A stretch of DNA of 43,615 nt from an uncultured bacterium (GCA_947574055.1 CANPIC010000024.1:1-43615), one strand, 5' to 3'. Shown: positions 6,581-16,182, counted from the first letter of the stretch. Notes: generated by a model not told the origin, from the letters alone. Made by a program: numbers and translations.

Positions 6581-8266
6581 ATGATACAGAAAAAATGGTG
6601 GCACGGTAAAGTAGCCTACCAGATTTATCCCAAAAGTTTTCAGGATACCACAGGTAATGGCATCGGAGATCTGCGCGGCATCATCCGCAGGCTGGACTAT
6701 CTCAAAGATCTGGGCATTGATATCATCTGGATCTCTCCCTGCTATCAGTCTCCGTTGGCTGATCAGGGGTATGATATCTCTGATTATTACAAAATTGATC
6801 CCCGTTTCGGCACCATGGAAGACATGGAAGAACTGATCGCCCAGGCTAAAGAAAGAGGCATCTCCATCCTGATGGATCTGGTCGTCAACCACTGCTCCGA
6901 CGAGCACATATGGTTTCAGAAAGCACTGCAGGACCCTTACGGCCCTTATGGCAAATACTTTTATTTCGAGAAAGGCGTAAATGGGCAGCCACCCAACAAC
7001 TGGCGTGGTTATTTCGGCGGCAGTGCCTGGGAACCTGTACCCGGTACCGATTTATACTACCTGCATCTGTTCCACAAAAAACAGCCTGATCTCAACTGGG
7101 AAAATCCTGCTCTGCGGGAAGAAATCTATCAGATGATGAGCTGGTGGATGGACAAAGGACTGGCCGGTTTCCGTATTGACGCCATTATCAATATCAAAAA
7201 AGCCCTGCCCTTCACCGACTACAGCTATCCGCCTGACAGAGATGATGGCCTTGCATCCGCCACCACCATGCTGGCCGATGCTGTAGGCATCGGAACATTT
7301 CTGGGAGAGATGCGGGACAGAGTCTTTCACAAATATGATGCCTTCACCGTCGGGGAAGTATTCAATGTAAAGGACGAAGAGCTTGCTGATTTCATCGGTG
7401 ACAACGGCTATTTTTCCACCATGTTCGATTTCCGGGCAGCGGTGTGGGGCGGCGATCCGCGGGGCTGGTACTGCTCCCGCCATATTACGCCGGAAGATTA
7501 TAAGTCCTGCTGCTTCGCCGCTCAGAAACAGATGGAACAGATCGGTTACCTCTCCAATATCATAGAAAACCATGACGAACCCCGGGGTGTCAGCAGATAT
7601 ATTCCGGCAGCAGATCTCTCCGATCATGCCAAAAAACTGCTGGCCATAGTTTCCTTTATGCTTCGCGGCCTTCCATGGATCTATCAGGGACAGGAACTGG
7701 GCATGGAAAATCTGCCCTTTACCTCCATAGAAGAGATTGATGATATCAGCACATTGGACGAATATGCGGTAGCCAGACGCAACGGACTGACCGCGGAAGA
7801 GGCCCTGGCAGCAGTATCGTTTTACAGCCGTGACAATGCCCGTACCCCTTTCCAGTGGGACGCTTCTGCCAACGCCGGTTTTACGGAGGCAACGCCCTGG
7901 CTCAGGGTCAATCCGAATTACACCCGAATCAATGCCGCTGCCCAGATACACGACCCCTGTTCCGTCTTTTCCTGTTACAAAGCGCTGATTGTCCTCAGAA
8001 AAGATCCCGACTATGCAGACACTATCGTATATGGCAGTCTGGAACCTTTCCGGGAAGAGGAAGAAAACCTGATGGCCTTTTATCGCCATGGCAAAACACA
8101 AACGCTGCTCATTCTGGCGAATTTCCGCAAGGAGCCCAGAACCGTGACACTGCCCGGACAATGCAGGAAGGTATTGCTGAACAACTATGATACTTTCTCT
8201 ATAAGAAATGACAATACTGTCACTCTGGAAGATTACCAGGCAGTTATTTTGGATATCAGCAAATGA
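6581..8266 (+). CDS. GH13 alpha-glucosidase (oligo-1,6-glucosidase/maltase type)
   Basis: This 561-aa cytoplasmic enzyme matches the GH13 family of oligo-1,6-glucosidases, alpha-glucosidases and trehalose-6-phosphate hydrolases. The conserved regions are DLVVNHCSDEH (about 99-109), GFRIDAI with nucleophile D200, VGEVF with acid/base E259, and ENHDEPR with D332. The residue after the nucleophile is alanine; in this family Val at that place goes with alpha-1,6 activity and Ala or Thr with alpha-1,4 activity, so maltose or maltodextrin ends may be preferred. No signal peptide is seen. A strong ribosome site (AGAGGAGG) precedes the start. It lies 45 AT-rich bases after the MATE gene with no separate promoter evident, and is followed by a strong terminator. 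The exact substrate cannot be fixed from sequence. Confidence 0.93.
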   Translation: MIQKKWWHGKVAYQIYPKSFQDTTGNGIGDLRGIIRRLDYLKDLGIDIIWISPCYQSPLADQGYDISDYYKIDPRFGTMEDMEELIAQAKERGISILMDLVVNHCSDEHIWFQKALQDPYGPYGKYFYFEKGVNGQPPNNWRGYFGGSAWEPVPGTDLYYLHLFHKKQPDLNWENPALREEIYQMMSWWMDKGLAGFRIDAIINIKKALPFTDYSYPPDRDDGLASATTMLADAVGIGTFLGEMRDRVFHKYDAFTVGEVFNVKDEELADFIGDNGYFSTMFDFRAAVWGGDPRGWYCSRHITPEDYKSCCFAAQKQMEQIGYLSNIIENHDEPRGVSRYIPAADLSDHAKKLLAIVSFMLRGLPWIYQGQELGMENLPFTSIEEIDDISTLDEYAVARRNGLTAEEALAAVSFYSRDNARTPFQWDASANAGFTEATPWLRVNPNYTRINAAAQIHDPCSVFSCYKALIVLRKDPDYADTIVYGSLEPFREEEENLMAFYRHGKTQTLLILANFRKEPRTVTLPGQCRKVLLNNYDTFSIRNDNTVTLEDYQAVILDISK

Positions 8267-8350
8267 TTTTCCATAACCATACATAACTACAACGCAAATG
8301 GGCAAAAAATAAGAAATAGCAGACAAAGAGACATAGCAAAGCAACAAAAT

Positions 8351-8382
8351 GAGGCAGGAACATTACATTTCCTGCCTCTTCT
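8351..8382. terminator. Bidirectional terminator between alpha-glucosidase and chemoreceptor genes
   Basis: Arms GAGGCAGGAA (8351-8360) and TTCCTGCCTC (8369-8378) form a ten-pair stem. The two genes converge here. A short T tract follows on both strands (TTCT on plus, ATTTTGTTG on minus). Confidence 0.85.
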
Positions 8383-8408
8383 GATATTTGTATACCCAAA
8401 CTATGTAA

Positions 8409-10106
8409 TTAATCCAACAGCTTAAACTGCCCGATCAGTCCATCCAGTGTAATCGCCTGAGCGGACAACTCTTCGCTTGTTGCCGATGCTTCCTGCGCTG
8501 TCGCCGCATTGCTCTGTACTACTTCTGAAATCTGATTTACACCTTGCTCTGCCTGACGGATAGATTCTGTCTGATCTTCCACCATGACTTTGAGGTTCTT
8601 GGAAAATTCTGCAATCTGTTTGATCCCATCCACAACGGATGTAATCGCGCCTGATGCCTGTTCTGCCGCTGTATTGCCTGCGGAAACCTCTTTGATGGAA
8701 CTTTCGATCAGATCTCTTGTATCCACTGCCGCCTTGGCACTCTGATCTGCCAGTTCTCTGATCTGGTTTGCAACCACGGCAAAACCGCGTCCTGACTCCC
8801 CGGCTCTTGCTGCTTCGATGGAAGCATTCAGCGACAAAAGATTGGTCTGTGCCGCGATGGATTCGATCTCGGAAATGATATCTCCGATTCTGGCAGAGGT
8901 ATTGTCGATCCGTTTCATCGCTTCCATCATCTTATTCATCTGTTCACGGCTGTTATCTGCCTCATCGGCATACTGCTGTGCTTTTTCATACGATTCTTCC
9001 GCACTTTCTGCGGTCTTTTCCATAGTCGTGGAAATGCTGCTGATCGTTGCATGCAGCTGCTCTACCGCACCTGCCTGCTCTGTCGCGCCTTCTGCCAGGT
9101 TCTGTGAAGCATCTGCCAGATTGCCAGAGCCGGCCTGTACCTGTTCGGAAGCCTCCCCGATGGATCTGAGCGTCTTTGTCATCTGATCCCGCAGCCCCCG
9201 TATCGACTCAAACAGCTTCTGGAAATCATCGGTATATTTTTCCGGCACTTTGGATCTGACTGTATAATCGCCGGTAGCCATCTGACCGAGAAGTTCTTCC
9301 ATATCATAGATAATAGCACTGAGAGTTTCTGCCATGGCCACTGCATGCTCGCCCAGTTCTTCCACTTCGTCTCCGGTACGTATCTGCGGGAACGGGCTGG
9401 CAAGATCTCCTTTGGCAAAGGTTCCGAAACGTTGTCCCAACTGTTTGAGCGAATTGGCAATGTTGCCGGCAATTTTCCTGCCGATGTGCATGGAGGAAAG
9501 CACTGCCACCACGATCGCACCGACAATAAGCAGTGAGAGTATCCAGCCGGATACTGTCAGCACTGTGGACAGCCTGTTACCCTCTGTCACCTTTACATCC
9601 AGAAGGCTTTCCAGCTTATTATAAATGCTGGTATACTTGCCTGCCAACTGATTGATCGCTATATCCTGCGCCTGTTTACAGAGTTCCCTGTCTGTCGTGG
9701 CACCGAGTGCCATAATCTCCGCATCCAGCTTTAAATAATCATCCAACTCCACCATAATCGCATCATACGTCGTTCTGCCGTCTTCTGATACGATCGTCTT
9801 TTCCACGTCCTGCAGACTCTCCTTCAGTGCTGCGATTGCCGTATCATGCTGCTTTACCACTGTTGCAATGGCATCCGCATCATCATATCCGATCGCTGCA
9901 CGCAGAGAGGATCTCACGTCTGCAAACTCAAACATGGCCCTGCCGATATCCCCCTGGGCAAAACCAAAGTTTTTCAATGCATAAGAGTATCTGTTTGAGA
10001 TACCAATGATTGCGATCAGGCCGATAAACGCTGCCACTGCAGTAATTGCTACTACTGAAAAAAAGGAACGTACCAGCTTCTTCTCAATCATTTCTTTTCT
10101 GTTCAT
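8409..10106 (-). CDS. Methyl-accepting chemotaxis protein
   Basis: The 565-aa receptor has a first transmembrane helix (about 14-36), an extracellular helical sensor region of the four-helix-bundle type (about 37-178), a second transmembrane helix (about 181-206), a HAMP domain (about 208-262) and a second HAMP-like segment (about 278-312). A long signalling coiled coil follows, with the conserved hairpin tip near 413-450 ([35 protein letters not shown]). It senses an external ligand and controls CheA; the ligand is unknown. The start ATG has GGGGGA upstream. It is transcribed alone, next to the ribose operon but separated from it by that operon's terminator. Because ribose binding protein is a known chemoreceptor partner in other bacteria, a link is possible but unproven. 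Confidence 0.95.
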   Translation of the reverse strand: MNRKEMIEKKLVRSFFSVVAITAVAAFIGLIAIIGISNRYSYALKNFGFAQGDIGRAMFEFADVRSSLRAAIGYDDADAIATVVKQHDTAIAALKESLQDVEKTIVSEDGRTTYDAIMVELDDYLKLDAEIMALGATTDRELCKQAQDIAINQLAGKYTSIYNKLESLLDVKVTEGNRLSTVLTVSGWILSLLIVGAIVVAVLSSMHIGRKIAGNIANSLKQLGQRFGTFAKGDLASPFPQIRTGDEVEELGEHAVAMAETLSAIIYDMEELLGQMATGDYTVRSKVPEKYTDDFQKLFESIRGLRDQMTKTLRSIGEASEQVQAGSGNLADASQNLAEGATEQAGAVEQLHATISSISTTMEKTAESAEESYEKAQQYADEADNSREQMNKMMEAMKRIDNTSARIGDIISEIESIAAQTNLLSLNASIEAARAGESGRGFAVVANQIRELADQSAKAAVDTRDLIESSIKEVSAGNTAAEQASGAITSVVDGIKQIAEFSKNLKVMVEDQTESIRQAEQGVNQISEVVQSNAATAQEASATSEELSAQAITLDGLIGQFKLLD

Positions 10107-10164
10107 TGCTTTTAATCCCCCTTTTTTATTCCAAATGACTTCTATAATGAAAAGAATTACTATT

Positions 10165-10192
10165 ATTATAGCATCTTTCCTTATATAATCAA
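10165..10192 (-). promoter_or_regulatory. Promoter of the chemoreceptor gene
   Basis: On the minus strand TTGATT (10192-10187) and TATAAT (10170-10165) are separated by 16 bases. No typical flagellar sigma (TAAA...GCCGATAA) promoter is seen, so housekeeping sigma control is suggested. Confidence 0.65.
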
Positions 10193-10205
10193 TCTCTATT
10201 TTCAG

Positions 10206-10228
10206 AATGTCAAGTCTATTTTGACATT
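10206..10228. repeat. Inverted repeat upstream of the chemoreceptor promoter
   Basis: AATGTCAA (10206-10213) and TTGACATT (10221-10228) are perfect eight-base arms around a seven-base spacer. It sits 14 bases upstream of the -35 box of the chemoreceptor promoter, the position of an activator or repressor site. There is no T tract in the direction of the nearby minus-strand genes, which argues against a terminator. Confidence 0.5.
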
Positions 10229-10299
10229 TTTCTTGCTTTTTTTTGTCTGCATAATACCCCCCCCCGGGAATTATGTAAACAAAAATAAGCCCCTGTTAC
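10229..10299. other. Intergenic stretch with a nine-C run
   Basis: Between the inverted repeat and the ribose operon terminator the sequence holds a run of eight T residues and then nine C residues (10257-10265) followed by GGG. No open reading frame or known RNA is recognised. The C run could be prone to slippage or sequencing error. Confidence 0.5.
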
Positions 10300-10338
10300 A
10301 GAAAAGAGAGTTATGTAATATTTCTCCCATAACTCCCT
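10300..10338 (-). terminator. Terminator of the ribose operon
   Basis: On the minus strand GAGTTATG (10335-10328), a 12-base loop and CATAACTC (10315-10308) are followed by TCTTTTC. It lies about 110 bases past the rbsB stop codon. Confidence 0.7.
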
Positions 10339-10447
10339 TTTTCTGCGCTCTCTGCGGCTGTTACCCCACCTCTGCAGACGCTGTTTTTCTCCATTCGCCC
10401 GCTCGGTTCGTATCTGTCATTTTGTTGTTTTTATTTTTTGTGCCTTT

Positions 10448-11401
10448 TTACTCTGTCACCAGTTCCACTTCGACCGGAATCTCTTTTTCCACAGCTTCTC
10501 CTGCGATCAGTTTGATGGCTGTCTCCACTGCAGTGGCGCCCATCAGATCTGGTTTCTGTGCTACGGTCGCTGCCATCTTGCCGCCGGATACCGCTGTCAG
10601 TGCATCATCGGTTGCATCAAAGCCCACGACCAGGATCTCTTTGCCGGCAATGGCTTCCACTGCGCCCAGTGCCATTTCATCGTTGTGTGCAAACACACCC
10701 TGGATATCCGGATTTGCCTGCAGCATATTTTCCATAACGGTCATGCCTTCGGAACGATTGAAGTTTGCGGTCTGGCTGGATACCACATCCAGAGCTTCAT
10801 CTGCTGCCTGATGGAAGCCTTCCCCTCTGTCGATAGTCGCGCTGGCACCAGGTACGCCCTGCAGTTCTGCTACTTTTGCGCCTTCTCCTACCAGACTGAT
10901 GAGATATTCTGTCGCTGCCTTTGCACCGGCCACATTGTCGGATGCAATGGCGCAGTCAACCTCCACACCATTTACCACGCGGTCAACGGATACCACTTTG
11001 ATGCCCTTTGCCATCGCGTCTTTTACCGCCGGCGCCACTGCATCGGAATCCACCGGATTAACGATCAGGACGCTGATATTTCTGGAGATCAGATCTTCGA
11101 TATCGCTCGTCTGCTTTGCTGCGTCATCGCCTGCATCCACGACGATCAGTTCCACATTATTTTCCTTTGCAGCTGCCTGTGCGCCTTCGCTCAGTGTGAC
11201 AAAGAAGGGATTGTTCAGTGTGGAGATGGCAAGGCCCACGCTGCCGCTGCCCGTCGACTCTCCTTCTGCCGGTGCACTTTCCCCTGCATCTGCACTCGTT
11301 TTTGCCGGTGCCTCGCCATCCACTGATACAGCGCCGCAGCCTGCCAGGGAAAAGGTAAGCACTGCTGCCAGTAAGATTCCTGTTAACTTTTTCATCTTCA
11401 T
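10448..11401 (-). CDS. rbsB: Ribose ABC transporter substrate-binding lipoprotein
   Basis: The 317-aa protein (start ATG 11401, preceded by GGAGG) has a lipoprotein signal ending at LAGC (Cys22), an Ala/Gly/Ser/Glu-rich linker, then the two-lobe periplasmic-binding fold of the RbsB family: VGLAISTLNNPFFVTLSEGAQ, LIVNPVDSDAVAP, VVSVDRVVNG, FAHNDEMALGAVEA, VVGFDATDDALTAV. It captures ribose (or a close sugar) outside the cell and delivers it to RbsC. It is the last gene of the rbs operon; the gap to rbsC is about 30 bases. Confidence 0.95.
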   Translation of the reverse strand: MKMKKLTGILLAAVLTFSLAGCGAVSVDGEAPAKTSADAGESAPAEGESTGSGSVGLAISTLNNPFFVTLSEGAQAAAKENNVELIVVDAGDDAAKQTSDIEDLISRNISVLIVNPVDSDAVAPAVKDAMAKGIKVVSVDRVVNGVEVDCAIASDNVAGAKAATEYLISLVGEGAKVAELQGVPGASATIDRGEGFHQAADEALDVVSSQTANFNRSEGMTVMENMLQANPDIQGVFAHNDEMALGAVEAIAGKEILVVGFDATDDALTAVSGGKMAATVAQKPDLMGATAVETAIKLIAGEAVEKEIPVEVELVTE

Positions 11402-11430
11402 ACTTGTTTCCTCCATTTTTTGATTTGTAT

Positions 11431-12366
11431 TTATCTCTTCTGATCGGACATAACCGCAACCAGAATCACAATACCTTTCACCACATCCTGATAATAGGAT
11501 GATACACCCAGAATATTCAGACCGTTATTTAAAACCGCGATAATCAGCACACCGACAAAAGTCTTCCAGATCCGTCCGCGTCCGCCGTTCATACTCGTAC
11601 CGCCCAATGCCACTGCGGCAATGGCATCCAGCTCATACCCTTCGCCCAGCGTCGGCTGTGCAGATCCCAGACGGGATAAGAGGATCAGGCCGGACATGGC
11701 TGCCATACAGCCGGATATCGCATAAGCTGCCATCTTGGTCAGGTCAATGTTTACACCTGCCAGTTTCGCGGATTTCCAGTTGCTTCCCGTAGCATAGATA
11801 CGACGGCCGAAAGTCGTCTTTTCCAATACGAAGACAAAGATCGCAAACACTGCCACAAACAGGATGACCGGGATAGGAATACCGAAGAAATTTCCTTTTC
11901 CCACCACTTTTAAGAAAAAGCTGTCTCCCAGATTGGAAATGGGCTTACCATCCATAAAGATCATCGTCAGCCCCCTGTAAACCGTCATCGTAATCAGGGT
12001 GGCGATAAAGGGCTGCAGACGGCCTTTCGTCACAAGAAAACCACTGATGATACCAAAAAAGGTACCGATCAACATGGCCAGCAGCATAGCCAGACCTACC
12101 GGCATGCCGCCTGCGATAAAGCTGGCGCAAAATGCTGTCGTCAGCGCCAGGACTGAGCCCACGGACAGGTCAATGCCGCCGGTCAGGATCACACAGGTCA
12201 TACCAAATGCGATAAAGCCGTTGATGGATGACTGCCGCAGCAGAGATAAAAAGTTACCTACCGTCCTGAATTCAGGACTGATGATACCGATTCCCAGAAC
12301 CAGTAAGACCAGAGCAATGAGTGCACCCAGCTCCTGTAAATAGTTGACTGCTTTTTTATTCTTCAT
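11431..12366 (-). CDS. rbsC: Ribose ABC transporter permease
   Basis: The 311-aa membrane protein has 8-10 hydrophobic helices and the permease motifs of the RbsC/AraH family (GMTCVILTGGIDLSVGSVLAL near residues 55-75; the late motif VALGGTSMNGGRGRIWKTFVG). The start ATG at 12366 is chosen for the GGAGGGG upstream; the open frame begins at 12387 inside rbsA. The start overlaps the 3' end of rbsA by 11 bases, which suggests translational coupling. It works with RbsA and RbsB to import ribose. Confidence 0.95.
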   Translation of the reverse strand: MKNKKAVNYLQELGALIALVLLVLGIGIISPEFRTVGNFLSLLRQSSINGFIAFGMTCVILTGGIDLSVGSVLALTTAFCASFIAGGMPVGLAMLLAMLIGTFFGIISGFLVTKGRLQPFIATLITMTVYRGLTMIFMDGKPISNLGDSFFLKVVGKGNFFGIPIPVILFVAVFAIFVFVLEKTTFGRRIYATGSNWKSAKLAGVNIDLTKMAAYAISGCMAAMSGLILLSRLGSAQPTLGEGYELDAIAAVALGGTSMNGGRGRIWKTFVGVLIIAVLNNGLNILGVSSYYQDVVKGIVILVAVMSDQKR

Positions 12367-13849
12367 GTAACTCCCCTCCTGTCGCAAGGATCATAATATT
12401 TTCCTGATTTGCTTCTTCTTTATGTAGGACACCTCTTACAAGGCCCTCACCGACGATCATGATCCGGTCGGACATCCCCAGTACTTCGGGAAGCTCCGAG
12501 GATACCATGATGATCGCCACACCCTGTTCCGCAAGATCGTTGATGATACTGTAGATTTCTTTTTTGGCGCCGATGTCCACCCCTCTGGTCGGCTCATCCA
12601 GAATCAGCACCCGCGGCTCCGTATAAATCCATTTGGCAAAAACCACTTTCTGCTGGTTACCGCCGCTGAGATTGTTACATTCGTGCTGTGGACCAAAGCA
12701 CTTGATATGGAGTTCTTCGATGCCCCGATTTACGAGAGCATCTTCTTTTTCCTTACTGAGTACGCCGCTTTGAGATATCCTGCCAAGGTTGGCAATGGAG
12801 ATATTTTTCATAATGCTCTCTTCCAGCATCAGCCCTTCCACTTTGCGGTCTTCGGTGATAAAGCCAATCCCGTTTTTCATCGCTTCCTGCGGATTTCTGT
12901 TCTCGATCTTCTTACCGTCCAGATAAATCTCACCGGTTACATGGGGCATATTGCCGAAGATGGCCTGCATGATCTCAGTCCTGCCCGCTCCCATCAGACC
13001 AGACACGCCCAGTACTTCTCCTGCATGTACCTGAAAGGATACATTTTCAAATACGCCCGGGCAGGTGAGACCCTTTACTTCAAAAGCCACGTCGCCTATT
13101 TGGGCTTTGCGGGCCGGGTAACGCTCACCGATCTCACGCCCGATCATCATCCGCACCACATCATTCATATCGGTCTCTTTGATCTTCTTGGTGCCGATAT
13201 AGGAGCCGTCCCGCAGGATGGTAATACGGTCGCAAAGTTCAAAAATTTCTTCCATGCGGTGAGAGATATAGACGATGGAAACCCCTTTTTCCCGCAGAGA
13301 ATTGACCACCTGGAACAGCACTGTCGTCTCGCTCTGGGTCAGCGCCGCCGTCGGTTCATCCATGATGATAACCTGCGCATCAACCATCAGTGCCTTGGCA
13401 ATCTCAATCATCTGCTGCTGGCCCACGGACAGTTCATTCATCCTTTGCCCCGGGTCAATATCCACACCCAGACGGTCCAGAATCTTCTTCACTTCCTGTC
13501 GCATGGCTTTTTTATCGCATACGCCAAACCCCTTCTTAATCTCTTTGCCAAGGAACATATTTTCCTCAACGGTCAGATCAAACAGTACGTTTAATTCCTG
13601 ATGAATGAAAACGATGCCGGCCTTTTCCGCTTCCTGCGGGTTCTTATAGCAAACTTCCTGACCATCCACGATCACGGTGCCTTCATCTCTTGTATATACG
13701 CCTGTCAGAATCTTCATCAGAGTGGATTTTCCTGCGCCGTTTTCTCCCATCAGGGCATGGATCTCACCATGATCCAGCAGAAAGCCCGCGTCCTGCAGCA
13801 CTGCGTTTCCTCCGAATGACTTGTTGATTCCACGCATCTCAATCTGCAT
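12356..13849 (-). CDS. rbsA: Ribose ABC transporter, dual ATP-binding protein
   Basis: At 497 residues it has the two fused ATPase domains of sugar importers. The first carries Walker A GENGAGKST (about 36-44), signature LSVGQQQMIEIAKAL and Walker B VIIMDEPTAAL. The second has a degenerate Walker A (GLMGAGRTE) but an intact signature (LSGGNQQKVVFAKW) and Walker B (VLILDEPTRGVD), as is normal for RbsA/MglA. It energises ribose uptake through RbsC. It lies 17 bases after rbsD and overlaps rbsC. Confidence 0.96.
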   Translation of the reverse strand: MQIEMRGINKSFGGNAVLQDAGFLLDHGEIHALMGENGAGKSTLMKILTGVYTRDEGTVIVDGQEVCYKNPQEAEKAGIVFIHQELNVLFDLTVEENMFLGKEIKKGFGVCDKKAMRQEVKKILDRLGVDIDPGQRMNELSVGQQQMIEIAKALMVDAQVIIMDEPTAALTQSETTVLFQVVNSLREKGVSIVYISHRMEEIFELCDRITILRDGSYIGTKKIKETDMNDVVRMMIGREIGERYPARKAQIGDVAFEVKGLTCPGVFENVSFQVHAGEVLGVSGLMGAGRTEIMQAIFGNMPHVTGEIYLDGKKIENRNPQEAMKNGIGFITEDRKVEGLMLEESIMKNISIANLGRISQSGVLSKEKEDALVNRGIEELHIKCFGPQHECNNLSGGNQQKVVFAKWIYTEPRVLILDEPTRGVDIGAKKEIYSIINDLAEQGVAIIMVSSELPEVLGMSDRIMIVGEGLVRGVLHKEEANQENIMILATGGELHEE

Positions 13850-13866
13850 AACCTTTCCTCCTCTCT

Positions 13867-14274
13867 TTAAAAAATACAGCCTGACTGTAAAATAATATTT
13901 GCATAAGGGGTAATCTCACCTGTACGGATTACCGCCTTGCAGCTCTTTGTCATCTCTTTCAGCTGTGTGTGAGGCACATATACCGTCTCACAGACAACAC
14001 CGCTTTGCGCAAATAATGCTTCGATTTCCTTTTCGATCTTTGGATTATTCTCTTTGATCTCATCGGCAAGAATAATCTTCTCGACTTTCATATCCGCTGT
14101 CACTTCTCTCAGTACTTCCATAAAAGAGGGACTGCCAAACCGCACTGCCAGGTCGATCCGCTCTGTCTCTTCCGGTATCGGAAGCCCGCAGTCTCCGATG
14201 CAGATCTGATCCGTATGTCCCATATAGCCAAGTACTCTGGATATATCACTGTTTAAGATTCCCTGTCTCTTCAT
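13867..14274 (-). CDS. rbsD: D-ribose pyranase
   Basis: The 135-aa protein converts the pyranose form of ribose to the furanose form used by ribokinase. It has the family start MKRQGILNSDISRVLGYMGHTD with the conserved His and the motif IGDCGLPIP, and ends in the conserved RTGEITPYANIILQSG. ATG 14274 is preferred because GGAGG lies upstream. It sits between rbsK and rbsA, the common order in Firmicutes. Confidence 0.95.
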   Translation of the reverse strand: MKRQGILNSDISRVLGYMGHTDQICIGDCGLPIPEETERIDLAVRFGSPSFMEVLREVTADMKVEKIILADEIKENNPKIEKEIEALFAQSGVVCETVYVPHTQLKEMTKSCKAVIRTGEITPYANIILQSGCIF

Positions 14275-14297
14275 GATTGCCTCCAATCTCTGCGCTT

Positions 14298-15191
14298 TTA
14301 CTGCACACTCCCTAATTCTGCTGCCACTTCATCTGCCGTGGGCATCCCGGTCTGTGCCCCGAATTTTTCCGTAGACAGGCTGGCCGCCGTATTGGCATAG
14401 GTAAGGGCTGTCTGCAGATCATCTCCCATGGCTCTGCGCACGGAAAACGCACCGTTTAATGTATCGCCGGCCCCTGTGGTATCCATGACCTTTGCCGGTC
14501 TGGCAGGTACGGTCAGCACTTCGCCATTTTTCAGACAGGCGGACACCCCTCGGGAACCCTGGGTGATGATCAGTTTCTCCGGATATTTTCTGAGAAGTTC
14601 TTCAGTCGATAAGTCGTTCCCGAAGATCAACACCGCCTCATGCTCATTGGGTGTGACGTAAGTGACTTTTTCGATAATATCCATGGGCACTTCCGCTGCC
14701 GGTGCCGGGTTCAGCACCGCCTGAATCCCTTTTTCCGCGCAAAATTCCACGACATAATGTACCGTATCCAGTGGGATCTCATGCTGTAGCACGACCATAT
14801 CATAGCCTTCCAGCACCGGTTTGATCTCATCCACATAAGCCCTGTCAACCTCTCCATTGGCGCCCGGCACAACAACGATGGTATTATCATTTTCCGCCAC
14901 CGTGATCATGGCGATCCCGGTAGGCACATCCCCGCAGACCTTGATATGCTCTGTCTTTACGCCCACACGCTTTAAATTCGCAAGCAGTTCCCGTCCGTTA
15001 CTGTCATTGCCCACTGCGCCGAACATCTCCACTTCCGCACCCAGCTTCGCCATGGCCACTGCCTGATTGGCGCCTTTTCCGCCCGGGATATAACTGATGC
15101 TGTTTCCTCTTAATGTCTCTCCCTTCAGCGGAATCCGTTCCGCTGTGACAGTCATATCCATGTTGATACTCCCCACTACCGCAAGTTTCAT
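14298..15191 (-). CDS. rbsK: Ribokinase
   Basis: The 297-aa PfkB-family kinase phosphorylates ribose at O5. Visible motifs are GSINMDM, GGKGANQAVA (first PfkB signature, about residues 39-48) and DTTGAGDTLNGAFSV (second signature, holding the catalytic Asp, about 248-262). The start at 15191 has the ribosome site AAAGGGG, which overlaps the end of rbsR; the gap between rbsR stop and this ATG is four bases. Longer in-frame starts back to 15239 lie inside rbsR and lack such a site. Confidence 0.96.
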   Translation of the reverse strand: MKLAVVGSINMDMTVTAERIPLKGETLRGNSISYIPGGKGANQAVAMAKLGAEVEMFGAVGNDSNGRELLANLKRVGVKTEHIKVCGDVPTGIAMITVAENDNTIVVVPGANGEVDRAYVDEIKPVLEGYDMVVLQHEIPLDTVHYVVEFCAEKGIQAVLNPAPAAEVPMDIIEKVTYVTPNEHEAVLIFGNDLSTEELLRKYPEKLIITQGSRGVSACLKNGEVLTVPARPAKVMDTTGAGDTLNGAFSVRRAMGDDLQTALTYANTAASLSTEKFGAQTGMPTADEVAAELGSVQ

Positions 15192-15195
15192 CCTG

Positions 15196-16182
15196 TTACC
15201 CCTTTCTCTTTGTTGTCTGGCGCTCCACAAGGGAAACATCCAGTATATTTTCCTTTTGGAATGGCAATCCCTGCCGGTGTTTCATAATGATCTGAACCGC
15301 CAGTGCCCCCATGTCCATGATCGGCTGGATCACGGTTGTCAGTTCCGGCGTAAACAGCCAGCTGAAACGAATGTTATCAAAACCGATGATCTGTACATCT
15401 TCCGGTACCCGGTATCCCTGACCGGAAAGTATCTTGTATGTGGCAATGGCCACCATATCATTGCTGGCTATAATACCGTCCGTATCGGGATATTGTGTTA
15501 TCAGTTCCCTGGCGGCCCGCAGTCCGTCCTCATAATCGTACTGACAGTCAATCCATCGTTCCTGCATCCCATATTTGCTGCAAATTTCCTGATATCCCCG
15601 GTATCTCCACAAGCCGCTGGAAAGCCAGAGCGGCCCTCTCAGAAATACAATATTCCTGCATCCACATTCGATTAAGTGGCTGACGGCCATCTGCCCGCCT
15701 TTGTAATGATCCGATTCCACATAAGCTGTCTGGCCGCTGTTGGTCAGCCGCCTGTCGACCACCACCACCGGAAGCTGGCAGTCTGCAATCACCTGACCGG
15801 TGTTATCGCTGTTGGTCACAATGATAATGCCATCTGCCTTCATCTGTGCCAGCATCTGAATATTCATAAATTCTTTTTCCGTATTGTCATTGGAATTACA
15901 GAGCAGTATTTTATACCGGTTTCTGTATGCCTCTTCCTCCACCGCTCTCGCCAGTTCATTGAAAAAAGGATTTTCAATGTTGGGAACGATCACGCCAATG
16001 ATCCGTGATGACTTCTTATATAATGCCCGTGCCAGTTCGTTTGGTCTGAAACCCGTTTCACGAATGGCTCTCAGAACCTTCTCCTTTTTGTCATCGTCCA
16101 CATTGACCGTACCATTCATAACCCGAGACACCGTGGCTGGTGAAACACCTGCCAGTTTCGCCACATCCCTGATACTTGCCAT
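15196..16182 (-). CDS. rbsR: LacI-family ribose operon repressor
   Basis: The 328-aa protein has a canonical LacI helix-turn-helix (MASIRDVAKLAGVSPATVSRVMNG), the hinge motif RPNELARALYKKSSRIIGVIVP, and a periplasmic-binding-like effector domain (NPFFNELARAVEEEA, IIGFDNIRFSWLFTPELTTV). It is the first gene of the rbs operon, downstream of a strong promoter that carries an 18-bp palindrome, so it most likely represses its own operon until ribose is present. Confidence 0.93.
   Translation of the reverse strand: MASIRDVAKLAGVSPATVSRVMNGTVNVDDDKKEKVLRAIRETGFRPNELARALYKKSSRIIGVIVPNIENPFFNELARAVEEEAYRNRYKILLCNSNDNTEKEFMNIQMLAQMKADGIIIVTNSDNTGQVIADCQLPVVVVDRRLTNSGQTAYVESDHYKGGQMAVSHLIECGCRNIVFLRGPLWLSSGLWRYRGYQEICSKYGMQERWIDCQYDYEDGLRAARELITQYPDTDGIIASNDMVAIATYKILSGQGYRVPEDVQIIGFDNIRFSWLFTPELTTVIQPIMDMGALAVQIIMKHRQGLPFQKENILDVSLVERQTTKRKG

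Noticed and set aside
7052-8347. Minus-strand open frame of 431 codons opposite the alpha-glucosidase gene
   Set aside because: Antisense shadow of a GH13 gene with intact catalytic motifs; no ribosome site and no recognisable product.
12683-13594. Plus-strand open frame of 303 codons inside rbsA
   Set aside because: Shadow of a conserved ABC ATPase gene; composition is unlike a real protein.
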